Of a DNA stretch of 64,000 nt, positions 40,719 to 50,792 are shown one piece after another. Under the pieces are notes generated by a model. It saw nothing but the letters and a program-made list of their open reading frames with translations. It had not been told where the DNA came from and did not search any database. How positions within the stretch are numbered: position 1 is the stretch's first letter; every line of letters starts with the position of its first letter. Location of the stretch: contig NZ_RXOF01000018.1 in NCBI RefSeq assembly GCF_003970915.1, positions 96,856 through 160,855 on the forward strand. The letters run 5' to 3'. The stretch comes from Hymenobacter gummosus (GTDB lineage Bacteria; Bacteroidota; Bacteroidia; Cytophagales; Hymenobacteraceae). The position numbers and the translations under genes were made by a program.

Positions 40719-40919
40719 ATGGCCTACAACCCCAAATACGGTCCTTGTGCCCAGACGCCGCAACAACGCGCCTACGTGCTGCAACAGATGCTGGCCGCCT
40801 GCGCCCCGCGCTGGCGCCGCCAGGCCTCGGCCTACCTCGGCCAGCTCTACGACTGGTACGTGGCCGGGGAGCTGAGCTGGAACGAAGTGCGCGCCCTGCG
40901 CGACAACGCCGTTTCCTGA
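40719..40919 (+). CDS. Small hypothetical protein (66 aa)
   Basis: A 66-aa protein, Arg/Ala-rich and likely helical, with motifs YVLQQMLAACAPRWRR and SAYLGQLYDWYVAGELSW. No known domain was recognised. The start follows a promoter-like site; it lies 113 bp after the M1 peptidase. A second small gene follows at 40972. Confidence 0.6.
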   Translation: MAYNPKYGPCAQTPQQRAYVLQQMLAACAPRWRRQASAYLGQLYDWYVAGELSWNEVRALRDNAVS

Positions 40920-40971
40920 CGGAGCGGGCCGGCCGCCCATCCGTATCCGCTGACTTTTACTGCCTGTGCCG

Positions 40972-41217
40972 ATGCTTGCTACCTGGCTACACCACGCCGG
41001 CTTTTTCCCCATCCGCTGGCCCGCCGCGGCGCCGGGCACCACCTACGTGCGCCCCGGCGCCACGGAGCTGCGGCGCGTGTTTGTGCCCCAGCACACCGAC
41101 GAGGTAGAAATCTACGCCGGCCCGCTGGCCGAGGGGCGGCTGTGCTACCGCGGCCCCATCCGCAGCGAAGCCGAGCTGCGCCAGTGGCTGCCGGCTCCCC
41201 GTCCGCAGGCCGCGTAG
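40972..41217 (+). CDS. Small hypothetical protein (81 aa)
   Basis: An 81-aa protein started at the ATG at 40972 (GTG at 40966 also possible). It has a short hydrophobic/aromatic start and is Arg/Pro-rich later (LCYRGPIRSEAELRQWL). It probably forms a transcription unit with the gene at 40719. Function unknown. Confidence 0.55.
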   Translation: MLATWLHHAGFFPIRWPAAAPGTTYVRPGATELRRVFVPQHTDEVEIYAGPLAEGRLCYRGPIRSEAELRQWLPAPRPQAA

Positions 41218-41597
41218 GCGGCTCCTGGCAGGCCTCAGCGGCTTGTTTGACGAGTGGCCGCAGTGGTATTTGCGAATTCCCCGCCGGAGTTCGTAGTACC
41301 ACTATCGTAGAACGACCGGCAGTGCCCGCTGCCAGCGCCGAACCCGACCAACGAGTTGAATAAACCAGCGCGCCAGGCCAGATGACTGCATTGAACCCCA
41401 AAAAGCCCCTTCGCACTCAAGCGAAGGGGCTTTTTAGTTCGGGCTCGTCGCCAGGTAAAGTCCCACACCTGAAACCTTACCCTAGTTGCCGCATTTGGCG
41501 ACGAACCACACTAGCTTTAACGGCTGAAAAACGCCCCGGGAGACGCCATAACGACGGCATTTAAGCTGCGCGATACGCGGATTTGCGGCTGCGCAGT
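41218..41597. other. Convergent intergenic region
   Basis: About 380 bp between convergent genes (the sensor kinase ends at 41598 on the minus strand). It holds the terminator at 41400-41435 and otherwise nothing recognisable. Confidence 0.5.
41400..41435. terminator. Bidirectional intrinsic terminator
   Basis: A5-GCCCCTTCGC stem with GCGAAGGGGC-T5, 6-nt loop. It can stop transcription from both directions. Confidence 0.9.
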
Positions 41598-44500
41598 TTA
41601 CTCCGGCCGGGGCGCCGGCGGCGCACCAGGCAGCGGCAGCCGGATGCGCACGTAGGTGCCGATGCGCTCCGCCGAGCCCAAATCGACGCTGCCACCCAGC
41701 AGGGCCACCCGGTCGCGGATGGTGCGCAGGCCCAGGCCGGGCGGCGCGTCCGGGGCGAAACCCACCCCGTTGTCTTCGGCCCGCAGCAGCACGAAGCCCG
41801 GCACGGTTTCCAGGGCCAGCGTGGCTTCGGTGGCCCCGGCGTGCTTCACCACGTTCTGGGCCAGCTCCTGGGTAATGCGGTACACGGCCACCTGCAGCAG
41901 CTGGGGCAGGGGCTCGTCGACCTCCACGGTGCAGTGAAAGTGCAGCTGCGGACCGCTGAGCTTGCGGCAGATGTCTTCCAGGGCCGCGGCCAGGCCAAAC
42001 TCGTTGAGCACCGTGGGCACCAACTCGTGCGAGAGGGCGCGCGTCTGCCGGATGGCGTCGGCCAGCAGGGCGTCGGTGCGCGTCCAGAGCTCGGGCGGGG
42101 CGGCGGGGCGCAGCTGCGTGAGCTGCAGCTTGGTGGCGTACAGCAGCTGGCCCACGCCGTTGTGCAGGCCCTCGGCAATGCGCTGCCGCTCGGTTTCCTG
42201 GGCGTCGAGCACGGCGTTGAACAGCTGCTGCTGTTGCTCCAGCTGCAGGCGCAGGTTTTCGGCCTGCAGGCGCTGCAAGTCGGTGATGTCCACGTCGACG
42301 CCCAGCACCTTGCCGGGCCGGCCCTGCTCGTCGGGCACCACCACGCTTTTGATGCGCAGCGTGCGCGTCTGCTCGCCCACCCGGATGCGCAGCGTCGCGT
42401 CGAGGGGCTGCTGCCCCTGCCGCAGCTGCTGCACCAGGCGCCGGGCGGCGGCGTGGGCGTCGGGGGTGGCGGCCTGCTGGTAGGCATCGGGGCCCACGGC
42501 ACTGCCCGCCGGCAGCCCAAACAGGCCGTACATGCCCGCCGACCAGTGCATGCGGCCGGTGCCCACGTCGTACTCCCAGCTGCCCAGCCGGGCCACTTCC
42601 TCCGACTGCTGCAGCAGGGTGAAGTTTTTCAGCCGCTCCTCCTCGGCCCGCTTGCGCTCCGTGATGTCGAGGTTGGAGGCGGCCAGCCCGTCGCGCTCGG
42701 CCAGCTTGACGAAGGTGGCCGCAAACCACTTGTTGAACCCGTCGAAGGGGTAGTAGTACTCGACCTGCTGCGGCTCCCCGGTGTCGAGGGCGCGCCGCAT
42801 CAGCGCAAACAGGCCGCTGGGCACGATGCCCGGAAACTCCTGGGCGTAAAGCTTGCCGACCAGGTCGGTGCGGCCGGTTTCGCGGGCCAGCTCCCGGTTG
42901 ATGACGGCAATGCGGAAGTCCTGCACCGCGCCGGTTTCGTCGCGCTCGGCCAGCAGCACCGACATGCCAATGAGGCTGGTGTCGTAGATGCTTTGCAGCA
43001 GCTCGGTGCTTTCCTGCAGGGCGCGGGTGCGCTCGGCCACTTCGCGCGCCAGCCAGGCCTTGTCGGCCTCCATGGCTTCTTCGGCCAGCTTGCGCTGGTG
43101 AATGTCGGTAGCCGCGCCGTACCAGTGCAGTATTTCGCCCAGCTCATTGTGAAAAGGCAGCAGCTGCACCAGAAACCAGCGGTAGGTGCCGCGCAAGTCG
43201 CACAGCCGGCACTCGTGGCGCCAGGCCGATTCGCCGGCTGCGGCCGCCGCGGCGTACTGCTGCTCGATGCGGGGCCGGTCGGCCGGGTGGATGGCCCGCT
43301 GCCAGCCGTGACGGGTGGTCTGCTCGGGCGTCTGGCCGGTATACTCGTACCAGCGCTGGTTGTGCCAGTCGGAGTGGCCCTGGGCGTCGCAGCGCCAGAG
43401 CAGGTCGGGCACCAGGTTGGCCACCGTCCGAAACTGCTCCTCCGAGCGGCGCAGCACCTCTTCCGCCTGGTGCTGCTCCAGCAAATCGGCCGCCTGCCGG
43501 GCCAGCAAATCCAGAAAGCCCAGCTGCCGCTCCGTGAGGGGGCGGGGCTGGCGCCAGTGCGTGGAGAGCATACCGATGTGCCGGCCCGCGCGCGTCACCA
43601 GCGGCGTCGACTGGGCCGCGCGCAGGCCAGCCTCCAGGTGCAGCTTCAGCGCGCCGTCGTGGTCGGGCGTGTCGGGGTCGTCGAAGTACACAAGGGCCCG
43701 CTCCCCGCTGGCCAGGGCCCGCCCGCAGCTGGAGCCCGAGCCGGCATCGACGCGGCGAAACCGGGCCTGCAGCTGCGGGCTGATGCCGTGGGTGGCCAGC
43801 AGGCGCAGCTGCCAGGTCGTCTCGTCGAGCAGCTGCAGGGTGCCCGCATCGGCCCGCAGCAGCTGCACGGCGGCTTGCAGCAGCTCGTCGTAGAGCACGT
43901 GGGGGTTGGTTTCGCTGGTGAGCCGGGCGCCTAGCTCGCGCAGCAGCTGGGTGGCCCGCAGGTCGGCGGCCATAATCTGGCCGGCGCGGGCGCGCTCCGC
44001 CGTGGCCCAGGTGCGCGCGGCCGTTTCCTGCAGCAGGTCCAGCTCCTGGTCGGTCCAGGCGCGGGGCTGCTCGTGGTGCAGCAGCCACACGCCCCGCCAC
44101 TGCTCGTCGTGTTCGAGCAGCACGCCGGCCAGGGCCAGCACCCGGGCATCCTGCAGGCGGGCCCGCTCGGTCGGGCTGAAGCGCGCCTCCAGGCGCACAT
44201 CGTCCACGGCCAGGGTTTCGCCCCGCCGGAAGGCTTCCAGCACGGTGTCGCCCAGGGTGGCCAGCGCGGCCCGGCCCACCAGCGGCGCCCCGCTGCGCAC
44301 GTAGCCCGGCCGCAGCACCAGCTCCGCGCCCTCCACGTCGGCGTAGCTTACGCGGCTCACGCCCAGGTGCTCCCCCAGCACGCGGCAGGCCGCGGCCTGA
44401 ATGGCTTCCGGCTCGGTGAGGGGGCGCAGGGCATCGGTGAGCTGCACGCGGAAGGCATCGAGGGCGGCGCTGCGGCGCAGGCGCTCCTCGCTGAGGCGGC

Positions 44501-47500
44501 GGGCGTGGATGTCGGTGGCCGCCCCGAACCACTCCGTAATGCTGCCTTGGGCGTCGCGAATGGGCCGGGCCTGCACCTGAAACCAGCGGTACTCGCCCTG
44601 GGCCGACCGCACGCGGTGCTCCAGGCGCAGGGGCTGCCCGCCCTGCACCGCCGCGCGGTAGCGCCGCTCCGACTCGGGCCGGTCGTCGGGGTGAATGACG
44701 TCGAGCCAGCCGGCGCCGGCGGCGTCTTCGGGCGGCTGGCCGGTGTGCTCGTGCCAGCGCTGGTTGTACCAGGTCCGCCCGCCCTGGGCGTCGCTGCGCC
44801 AGAGCAGGTCGGGCACCAGGTTGGCCACGGTGCGAAACTGCTCCTCGGAGGCGCGCAGGGCTTCTTCGGCGCGGGCGCGCTCAATGCGCGGAAAAATGCG
44901 GGCTGCCACGTCCTGCACCAACGCAAGCTCACCCTCTGTCCAATGCCGCGGACGGCTGTCGGCCACGGCAAAATAGGCCTTCCAGTTTCCCCCCACACTG
45001 TACGGAACGGCGATGTATGCCCCGATTTTCTGGGCCGCTGCGCCGGCTTGCAACGCCAAGCCGGCGGCGCTGTCCGAGGGTATGTCGACCTGCACGTCGG
45101 CCACTACGGCCGGCGCGCCGGCGCGCATGTCGGCCACAACGTGGGGGGGCAGGAAGTCCGCAATGGGATACGTGCCCAGGATAGAAGGTACGTTCTGCTC
45201 GTGCCAGAAGTGGCGGAGCGTCACTTCCCCGCGGGCCTCGTCCACGTCCACGTAGTGCCAGCAGGCGAGCTGCAGGTGCCGCGTCAGGTGCGCGCCGACG
45301 GCAGCCAGCATCTCGCTTTCGCCGGAAAGCCGGTTCAGGTCGCCGCTGATGGCCACCCGTAGGGCCGCATCCGCCTCGCGGCGCTTACGCTCGGTGATGT
45401 TGTTGTAGACGCAAGCCACCTGGTCGCTGCCCTTCTCGCCGATGCAGGAGACGTAGATGTCAAACCAGCTCGCCAGCGTGGCGAAATAGTATTCGTGGCG
45501 CTCCGGCTTGCCGGTTTTCGACACCCGTTCGTAGACTTCCAGCCAATACGTTTCCAACTCGGGAAACAGCGTGCTTACCCGCTGGCCCACCATGTCGGGC
45601 CCCAGCCCGGTCTGGCGGGTCAGGGCCGGGTTATGGGCCAGGTAGATGAAGTCCACCACCTTACCCGCCTCGTCAAAAAGGAGCTGAAGCGTGGATACGC
45701 CTTCGTCCATGGAGTTGAAAAGCGTACGATAATTGGCCTCACTCTCGCGCAGGGCTTCTTCGGCGCGGGCGCGCTCCATCGCCGCCCAGGTTCGTTCGGT
45801 TACTTCCTCGAGCAGCGCAATTTCGCCCGGCGTCCAGCGCCGGGGAGCGGCCGACACCGCAACCACTACCCAGTGCGGCTGGTGCGGGCCCTGGCGCAGG
45901 GTGGCGGCTACCAGGGCCCGCAGGCCGAGGGCCCCGATGTTGTGCCGGTCCGTGTCGGACAGCCCTTCGGTCTGCGCGAAGTCCTCAATGACCAGCGTGC
46001 GGTCCAGCACCACGCGGAAAGCTTCGGGAAAATCGGAGAGGCGAATACCCCCGGCGGGCAGCGGCGGCACCCGGTCGTTGCCCACCTGGTGCGTGAAATC
46101 GGCGCGGTCGGCCTCCAGGCGGTACTCGGCAATGTAGCAGCGGTCGAGCCCTAATTCCTCGCCGAGCAGGCGGAGGGCGCAGTTGGCCACGGCGTCCGCG
46201 CTGGGCTCCGTCCGCAGCTTGTCGGAGAGTTTCAGCAGAAACTGCTGCCGCTGCTCCCGCTGCTTGCGCTCGGCAATGTCGTTGAAGAGGACGGCCACGC
46301 GGCGGTCGGCCGGCGCACCCACGCGCAAGGCGTACACGTCGTAGTACCGGCCGAGGGCGGCGGCGGCGTGCTCGAAGCGGGCGGGCTCCCCAGTCAGCGC
46401 AATGCGCCCGTAGACCTCGAACCAGAAGGCTTCGAGCTCGGGCGCCAGCTCGCGCATGGTGCGCCCGGCGGCATTTGCCAGCCCGGTTTGCCGGCCAAAC
46501 GCCGGGTTCATTTCCAGAAAACGGTAATCCACGGCTTGCTGCTGCTCGTCGAACAGGACTTCGATGATGCAGAAGCCCTCGTCCATGGACGTAAACAGGG
46601 CGCGGTACTTTTCTTCCGAGGCGGCCAGGGCGGCCTCGGCCTGCTTGCGGGCGGTGATGTCGTAGCTGACCACCAGCGCGGCCGGCGGCTGGCCCGCAGG
46701 ACCGGGCAGCGGCACGCCGCGCGAGAGGTAGGCGTGGCCGTGGGCCTCGTGCTCCAGGGCGAAACTCTCCCCGGCCAGGGCTTGGCGGTAGTGGGCTTCG
46801 TGGAGCACCACCTGCTCCGGCGGCATGGCCTCGGCCACGGTGCGCCCCAGCAGGTCGGCGGGCCGCAGGCCGGCCGCGGCCAGGGCTTCGCCTTCGGCCA
46901 GCTGGTAGCGCAGGTCGGCATCGACCACGAACACGGCCGCGCCCGGCAGGCTGGCCACCAGCGTCCGCAGCCGGGCTTCGCTCAGCTGCAGGGCCAGCTC
47001 GGTGCGGGCCCGCTCCACGGCGGCCCAGGTGCGCTCGGCCACTTCGGCGGCCAGGGCGGCCTCGGCGGCGGTCCAGTCGCGCGGCTGGCTTTGCACCAGG
47101 CACAGCACCCCGGCCGGCTGCCCGTGCTTGATGACGGGCACGTCGAGGTAGGAAATAACCTGCAGCTGCACGCAGAGCTGGCGCAGGTTCTCGTCTACGG
47201 CCGCATCCTGGCGCACGTCGCGCACCACAAGGGGGCGGCCGGCCTCAATCACCGCCTGCAGCAGGGCAAAGCTGGCCAGCGGGTAGGTGCCCGCCACCGA
47301 GGGCAGCCCCGCGGTGGCCGCGTCGCGCCGGATGATAGCCTGGTCGTGCTCGATTTCGCAGTAGTAGCAGCGGTCGGCCCCGAAGTGCTGCCGGGCCAGG
47401 CGCGTAACGGCTTCCTGAATGGCGACCGGGTCGGTGAGCGGGCCCAGGGCATCGGCCAGCTGCCGCCGGAGCGTCTCGGCCTCGGCGGCGTGGCGCAGCT

Positions 47501-49040
47501 GGGCTTCGTGGCGCTTCCGCTCGGTGATATCCTCGAACACGTTCGCCACCACGCGGCTTTCCGGGCCGCCGATGCGGGAGGTATGCGTGCGGTACCATTG
47601 CTGGATGCCCGCATGGTAGTTTTCGTAGCGCAGCGGCTTCCCGGTTTTGACGACGCTGTCGTAAGCCTCCAGCCAGTACTGCTCCGTGGGCACGAAGCTG
47701 CTGGTCAGCTTGCCGGCCACGTCGCGCAGCCCGGTTATTTTTTCAAAAGCCGGGTTGACCTCGACCCAGCGCATATCCACGGGCCGGCCGTCGTCGTCGT
47801 AAATCATTTCCAGGATGGAGACGCCCTCGTCCATGGCCGCGAACAGCGAGTAGTACCGGTCCTGGGCCTGCTGCGCCAGCTCCTCCTTCAGGCGCAGGAT
47901 TTCGGCTTCGGCCTGCCGCCGCTCGGTCACGTCTTCCCAGGTATGCACCAGCCGGTCAGCGTCGAGCGGGGCGTTGGTAATGGCAAACCACACCTGGCGG
48001 CCGCGGAAGCTGGCCTCCCGCACGTAGCTGTTGCCCTGGCCGCTTTCGATGACCTCGATGAGCTGCGGCAGCTGCTGGCGGCCATTGTCGCCGTGGTCGG
48101 TGAACAGCTTGCCGGTAAAGTCCTCGCCCAGCATGGCCCGGCTGGCCCGGTTGATGTACTCGTGCACGAAGTCCACGATGTCGCCGGCCGCGTTGCGCAC
48201 CGCCCGGTACACGGCCAGCCCGATGTGGGGCGCATCGATGATGTCCTGCAGCAGGGCTTTGCTTTCCCGCAGCTCCTGCTCCATGCGCTTGCGCTGGGTA
48301 ATGTCGTGGGTGGTGGTCGTCACCCCGTCGTCCAGCTTCACGGTCGACTGCAGAAACCAGCCGTCGAACTGCTCGTGCACGTAGTGGCGCTCCGACTGGT
48401 CGGGCACGCCGGTTTCGAGTACCCGCTGGAACGTGTCGAAGATGCCTTCCGCCACCACGCCCGGGTTCAGCGCCAGCAGGCTGCAGCCGATAACGTCGCC
48501 GTACACCCGCTCGGCGGCGGCGTTGTTGAGCACCCACACGAAGTCGACCACCTCGCCTTGCTCGTCGCGCACGGCCCGGAACACCTGCACCAAATCCAGG
48601 GAGCTGTCGATGGTGTGCTGCAACAGATGCTCATCGGCGCTACGCTTTTCGGCCGACGGCGGGGCCGCTACCGTTTCCCAGTAAATCCACCGGCCGCCTT
48701 CCGGGGCGGCGGCAGCGCGCAGCCGCACCCACTGCCCGGTGCGGGGCAGCCAGAGCGGGGCGGTGGGGGCGTCGTCGGCCGCAAGGCTGCTGAGGGCCTG
48801 CAGCACGGCGGGCGGCAGCACGGCGGGCTGCACGGCCGCCGGGGCCCGGCCCAGTACCGCAGCGGCCGGCACGCCCCAGAGGGCTTCGGCGGCGGGATTC
48901 AGCAGGCTTACCGCGCCCGCGGCCGTCAGCTGCAGCACGGCCCAGGGCAGGGCGTGCAGGGCTGCGGCTACGGCCGCCGGCGTCGGTTCGGACGGCTCGA
49001 GCGGAGAATCCGCATCCGCGGGGGAGGTAGAAGCAGGCAT
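41598..49040 (-). CDS. Giant soluble sensor histidine kinase with about 11 PAS and 5 GAF domains
   Basis: About 2480 residues from the Met at 49040 (upstream in-frame residues are Pro/Arg-rich and lack domain character). No membrane segment was seen. Order, approximate residues: PAS 25-115, 130-250, 250-385 and 385-510, GAF 510-680, PAS 680-800 and 800-930, GAF 930-1090, PAS 1090-1220, GAF 1220-1390, PAS 1390-1515, GAF 1515-1690 and 1690-1860, PAS 1860-1985, 1985-2130 and 2130-2250. Then a HisKA_3 (His near 2290, AEGLHNGVGQL) and a HATPase (ENG-like DNGVGFAP, about 2380-2470). The repeated linker EEALRESEAN/ITERKR separates units. It may integrate many small-molecule, redox or light signals. 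There is no adjacent response regulator. Confidence 0.9.
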   Translation of the reverse strand: MPASTSPADADSPLEPSEPTPAAVAAALHALPWAVLQLTAAGAVSLLNPAAEALWGVPAAAVLGRAPAAVQPAVLPPAVLQALSSLAADDAPTAPLWLPRTGQWVRLRAAAAPEGGRWIYWETVAAPPSAEKRSADEHLLQHTIDSSLDLVQVFRAVRDEQGEVVDFVWVLNNAAAERVYGDVIGCSLLALNPGVVAEGIFDTFQRVLETGVPDQSERHYVHEQFDGWFLQSTVKLDDGVTTTTHDITQRKRMEQELRESKALLQDIIDAPHIGLAVYRAVRNAAGDIVDFVHEYINRASRAMLGEDFTGKLFTDHGDNGRQQLPQLIEVIESGQGNSYVREASFRGRQVWFAITNAPLDADRLVHTWEDVTERRQAEAEILRLKEELAQQAQDRYYSLFAAMDEGVSILEMIYDDDGRPVDMRWVEVNPAFEKITGLRDVAGKLTSSFVPTEQYWLEAYDSVVKTGKPLRYENYHAGIQQWYRTHTSRIGGPESRVVANVFEDITERKRHEAQLRHAAEAETLRRQLADALGPLTDPVAIQEAVTRLARQHFGADRCYYCEIEHDQAIIRRDAATAGLPSVAGTYPLASFALLQAVIEAGRPLVVRDVRQDAAVDENLRQLCVQLQVISYLDVPVIKHGQPAGVLCLVQSQPRDWTAAEAALAAEVAERTWAAVERARTELALQLSEARLRTLVASLPGAAVFVVDADLRYQLAEGEALAAAGLRPADLLGRTVAEAMPPEQVVLHEAHYRQALAGESFALEHEAHGHAYLSRGVPLPGPAGQPPAALVVSYDITARKQAEAALAASEEKYRALFTSMDEGFCIIEVLFDEQQQAVDYRFLEMNPAFGRQTGLANAAGRTMRELAPELEAFWFEVYGRIALTGEPARFEHAAAALGRYYDVYALRVGAPADRRVAVLFNDIAERKQREQRQQFLLKLSDKLRTEPSADAVANCALRLLGEELGLDRCYIAEYRLEADRADFTHQVGNDRVPPLPAGGIRLSDFPEAFRVVLDRTLVIEDFAQTEGLSDTDRHNIGALGLRALVAATLRQGPHQPHWVVVAVSAAPRRWTPGEIALLEEVTERTWAAMERARAEEALRESEANYRTLFNSMDEGVSTLQLLFDEAGKVVDFIYLAHNPALTRQTGLGPDMVGQRVSTLFPELETYWLEVYERVSKTGKPERHEYYFATLASWFDIYVSCIGEKGSDQVACVYNNITERKRREADAALRVAISGDLNRLSGESEMLAAVGAHLTRHLQLACWHYVDVDEARGEVTLRHFWHEQNVPSILGTYPIADFLPPHVVADMRAGAPAVVADVQVDIPSDSAAGLALQAGAAAQKIGAYIAVPYSVGGNWKAYFAVADSRPRHWTEGELALVQDVAARIFPRIERARAEEALRASEEQFRTVANLVPDLLWRSDAQGGRTWYNQRWHEHTGQPPEDAAGAGWLDVIHPDDRPESERRYRAAVQGGQPLRLEHRVRSAQGEYRWFQVQARPIRDAQGSITEWFGAATDIHARRLSEERLRRSAALDAFRVQLTDALRPLTEPEAIQAAACRVLGEHLGVSRVSYADVEGAELVLRPGYVRSGAPLVGRAALATLGDTVLEAFRRGETLAVDDVRLEARFSPTERARLQDARVLALAGVLLEHDEQWRGVWLLHHEQPRAWTDQELDLLQETAARTWATAERARAGQIMAADLRATQLLRELGARLTSETNPHVLYDELLQAAVQLLRADAGTLQLLDETTWQLRLLATHGISPQLQARFRRVDAGSGSSCGRALASGERALVYFDDPDTPDHDGALKLHLEAGLRAAQSTPLVTRAGRHIGMLSTHWRQPRPLTERQLGFLDLLARQAADLLEQHQAEEVLRRSEEQFRTVANLVPDLLWRCDAQGHSDWHNQRWYEYTGQTPEQTTRHGWQRAIHPADRPRIEQQYAAAAAAGESAWRHECRLCDLRGTYRWFLVQLLPFHNELGEILHWYGAATDIHQRKLAEEAMEADKAWLAREVAERTRALQESTELLQSIYDTSLIGMSVLLAERDETGAVQDFRIAVINRELARETGRTDLVGKLYAQEFPGIVPSGLFALMRRALDTGEPQQVEYYYPFDGFNKWFAATFVKLAERDGLAASNLDITERKRAEEERLKNFTLLQQSEEVARLGSWEYDVGTGRMHWSAGMYGLFGLPAGSAVGPDAYQQAATPDAHAAARRLVQQLRQGQQPLDATLRIRVGEQTRTLRIKSVVVPDEQGRPGKVLGVDVDITDLQRLQAENLRLQLEQQQQLFNAVLDAQETERQRIAEGLHNGVGQLLYATKLQLTQLRPAAPPELWTRTDALLADAIRQTRALSHELVPTVLNEFGLAAALEDICRKLSGPQLHFHCTVEVDEPLPQLLQVAVYRITQELAQNVVKHAGATEATLALETVPGFVLLRAEDNGVGFAPDAPPGLGLRTIRDRVALLGGSVDLGSAERIGTYVRIRLPLPGAPPAPRPE

Positions 49041-49064
49041 GAGCGACGCTAAGCTTGGCGGCGC

Positions 49065-49105
49065 GCAGCCCGCCGGAGGCGTAGGGCGCACGTCCGGCGG
49101 GCTGC
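49065..49105 (-). promoter_or_regulatory. Hairpin in the 5' leader of the giant kinase
   Basis: A perfect 12-bp stem GCAGCCCGCCGG / CCGGCGGGCTGC with a 17-nt loop, 25-65 bp upstream of the start at 49040. It may affect translation or mRNA stability. Confidence 0.4.
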
Positions 49106-49261
49106 CGCGCGTAGGGGTATGAGCAAGGGAGCCGGGTAAGTAACGAGGTTTTGCCGGGCTTGGCAAGCTCGACCGGTGAGGCGCCGCCCCGCCCGGACGG
49201 CCGCGGGCCAACCTTTCCCGCCGCGCCGCGGTTTTCCCTTACGGCGCTGGGCATTCTGCCT

Positions 49262-49269
49262 TACCTTTG
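49262..49269 (+). promoter_or_regulatory. -7 element of lpdA
   Basis: TACCTTTG matches TAnnTTTG, 31 bp before the ATG. The -33 region (TTAC about 20 nt upstream) is a weak match. Confidence 0.5.
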
Positions 49270-49300
49270 CCCGCAGCGCTTCATCAACCCGATTTTCAGC

Positions 49301-50707
49301 ATGAACCAATACGACGTTACCGTCATCGGCTCCGGCCCCGGCGGCTACGTGGCGGCCATCCGCTGCGCCCAGCTCGGCTTCAAAACGGCCATCATCGAGA
49401 AGTACGACACGCTCGGCGGCACCTGCCTCAATGTGGGCTGCATCCCCTCGAAGGCCCTGCTCGACTCGACGGAGCACTTCCACAACGCCGGCCACACCTT
49501 CAAGGAGCACGGCATTGAGCTGAGCGACCTGCGCCTGAACATGAACCAGCTCATCGACCGCAAAAACGGGGTGGTGAAGGCCAATGTCGACGGCATCCAG
49601 TTCCTGATGAAGAAAAACAAAATCGACGTCATCAAGGGCGTCGGTTCGTTTGTCGATAAGAACCACATCAGCATCACCCCGCGCGAAGGCGGCGAGGCCC
49701 AGCAGATCGAGACTCAACACGTCATCATCGCCACCGGCTCCAAGCCCACCGTGCTGCCGTTCATTCAGCAGGACAAGGAGCGCATCATCACCAGCACCGA
49801 GGCCCTGAACATCCGCGAGGTGCCCAAGCACATGATTGTGATTGGTGGCGGCGTTATCGGGCTGGAAATGGCCTCGGTGTACGCCCGCGCCGGCGCCAAG
49901 GTGTCGGTGGTGGAGTTCATGGACTCGCTCATCCCCACCATGGACCGCGCCCTGGGCAAGGAGCTGAAGCGCATCCTGGGCAAAATCGGCATCGAGTTCT
50001 ACCTCTCGCATAAAGTCACCGGCGCCACCCGTGCGGGCGACACCGTGACGGTAACCGCTACCAGCCCCAAGGGCGAGGAAGTGAAGCTGGAAGGCGACTA
50101 CTGCCTCGTGGCCGTGGGCCGCGTGCCCTACACCCAGGGCCTGAACCTGGAAGCCGCCGGCGTGGAAATGGAGGAGCGCGGCCGCATCAAGGTCAACGAC
50201 CACCTCGAAACCTCGGTGCCTGGCATCTACGCCATCGGCGACGTGATTCGGGGCGCCATGCTGGCCCACAAGGCCGAGGAAGAGGGCGTGTACGTGGCCG
50301 AGCGCCTGGCCGGGCAGAAGCCCCACATCAACTACCTGCTCATCCCCGGCGTGGTGTACACCTGGCCGGAAGTGGCCGGCGTGGGCTACACCGAAGAGCA
50401 GCTCAAAGAGCAGGGCCGCGCCTACAAAACCGGCTCCTTCCCCTTCCGCGCCTCGGGCCGCGCCCGCGCCAGCATGGACCTCGACGGCTTCGTGAAAGTG
50501 CTGGCCGACAAGGAAACCGACGAAATCCTGGGCGTGCACATGATCGGCCCGCGCATCGCCGACCTCATTGCCGAAGCCGTAACGGCCATGGAGTTCCGCG
50601 CCTCCGCCGAGGACGTGGCCCGCATGAGCCACGCCCACCCCACCTACGCCGAAGCCATGAAGGAAGCCTGCCTCGCCGCTACCGAGAACCGGGCTATTCA
50701 CATGTAA
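49301..50707 (+). CDS. lpdA: Dihydrolipoyl dehydrogenase (E3)
   Basis: A 468-aa FAD flavoprotein. The FAD motif GSGPGGY is at residues 10-16. The redox disulfide is GGTCLNVGC (Cys42 and Cys47). NAD-binding GGGVIGLEMA is central, and the C-terminal catalytic HAHPTYAEA (His about 450) closes the dimer active site. It reoxidises dihydrolipoyl groups of E2, most likely serving SucB (9331) as well as other lipoyl complexes. It is transcribed alone and divergent from the giant kinase, and is terminated by a strong hairpin. Confidence 0.96.
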   Translation: MNQYDVTVIGSGPGGYVAAIRCAQLGFKTAIIEKYDTLGGTCLNVGCIPSKALLDSTEHFHNAGHTFKEHGIELSDLRLNMNQLIDRKNGVVKANVDGIQFLMKKNKIDVIKGVGSFVDKNHISITPREGGEAQQIETQHVIIATGSKPTVLPFIQQDKERIITSTEALNIREVPKHMIVIGGGVIGLEMASVYARAGAKVSVVEFMDSLIPTMDRALGKELKRILGKIGIEFYLSHKVTGATRAGDTVTVTATSPKGEEVKLEGDYCLVAVGRVPYTQGLNLEAAGVEMEERGRIKVNDHLETSVPGIYAIGDVIRGAMLAHKAEEEGVYVAERLAGQKPHINYLLIPGVVYTWPEVAGVGYTEEQLKEQGRAYKTGSFPFRASGRARASMDLDGFVKVLADKETDEILGVHMIGPRIADLIAEAVTAMEFRASAEDVARMSHAHPTYAEAMKEACLAATENRAIHM

Positions 50708-50733
50708 TTCTTCTGGCCGAAAGGCGGAAATGC

Positions 50734-50769
50734 AAAGCGCCCGAAGCTACTGGAGCTTCGGGCGCTTTT
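50734..50769 (+). terminator. Intrinsic terminator of lpdA
   Basis: AAAGCGCCCGAAGCT stem with AGCTTCGGGCGCTTT, 5-nt loop and T-tail; it lies 26 bp after lpdA. Confidence 0.88.
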
Positions 50770-50792
50770 GCGTTTATACTACGTAGACCCTG

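Noticed and set aside
46368-49052. 894-codon plus-strand frame antisense to the giant kinase
   Set aside because: The minus strand encodes clear PAS/GAF repeats.
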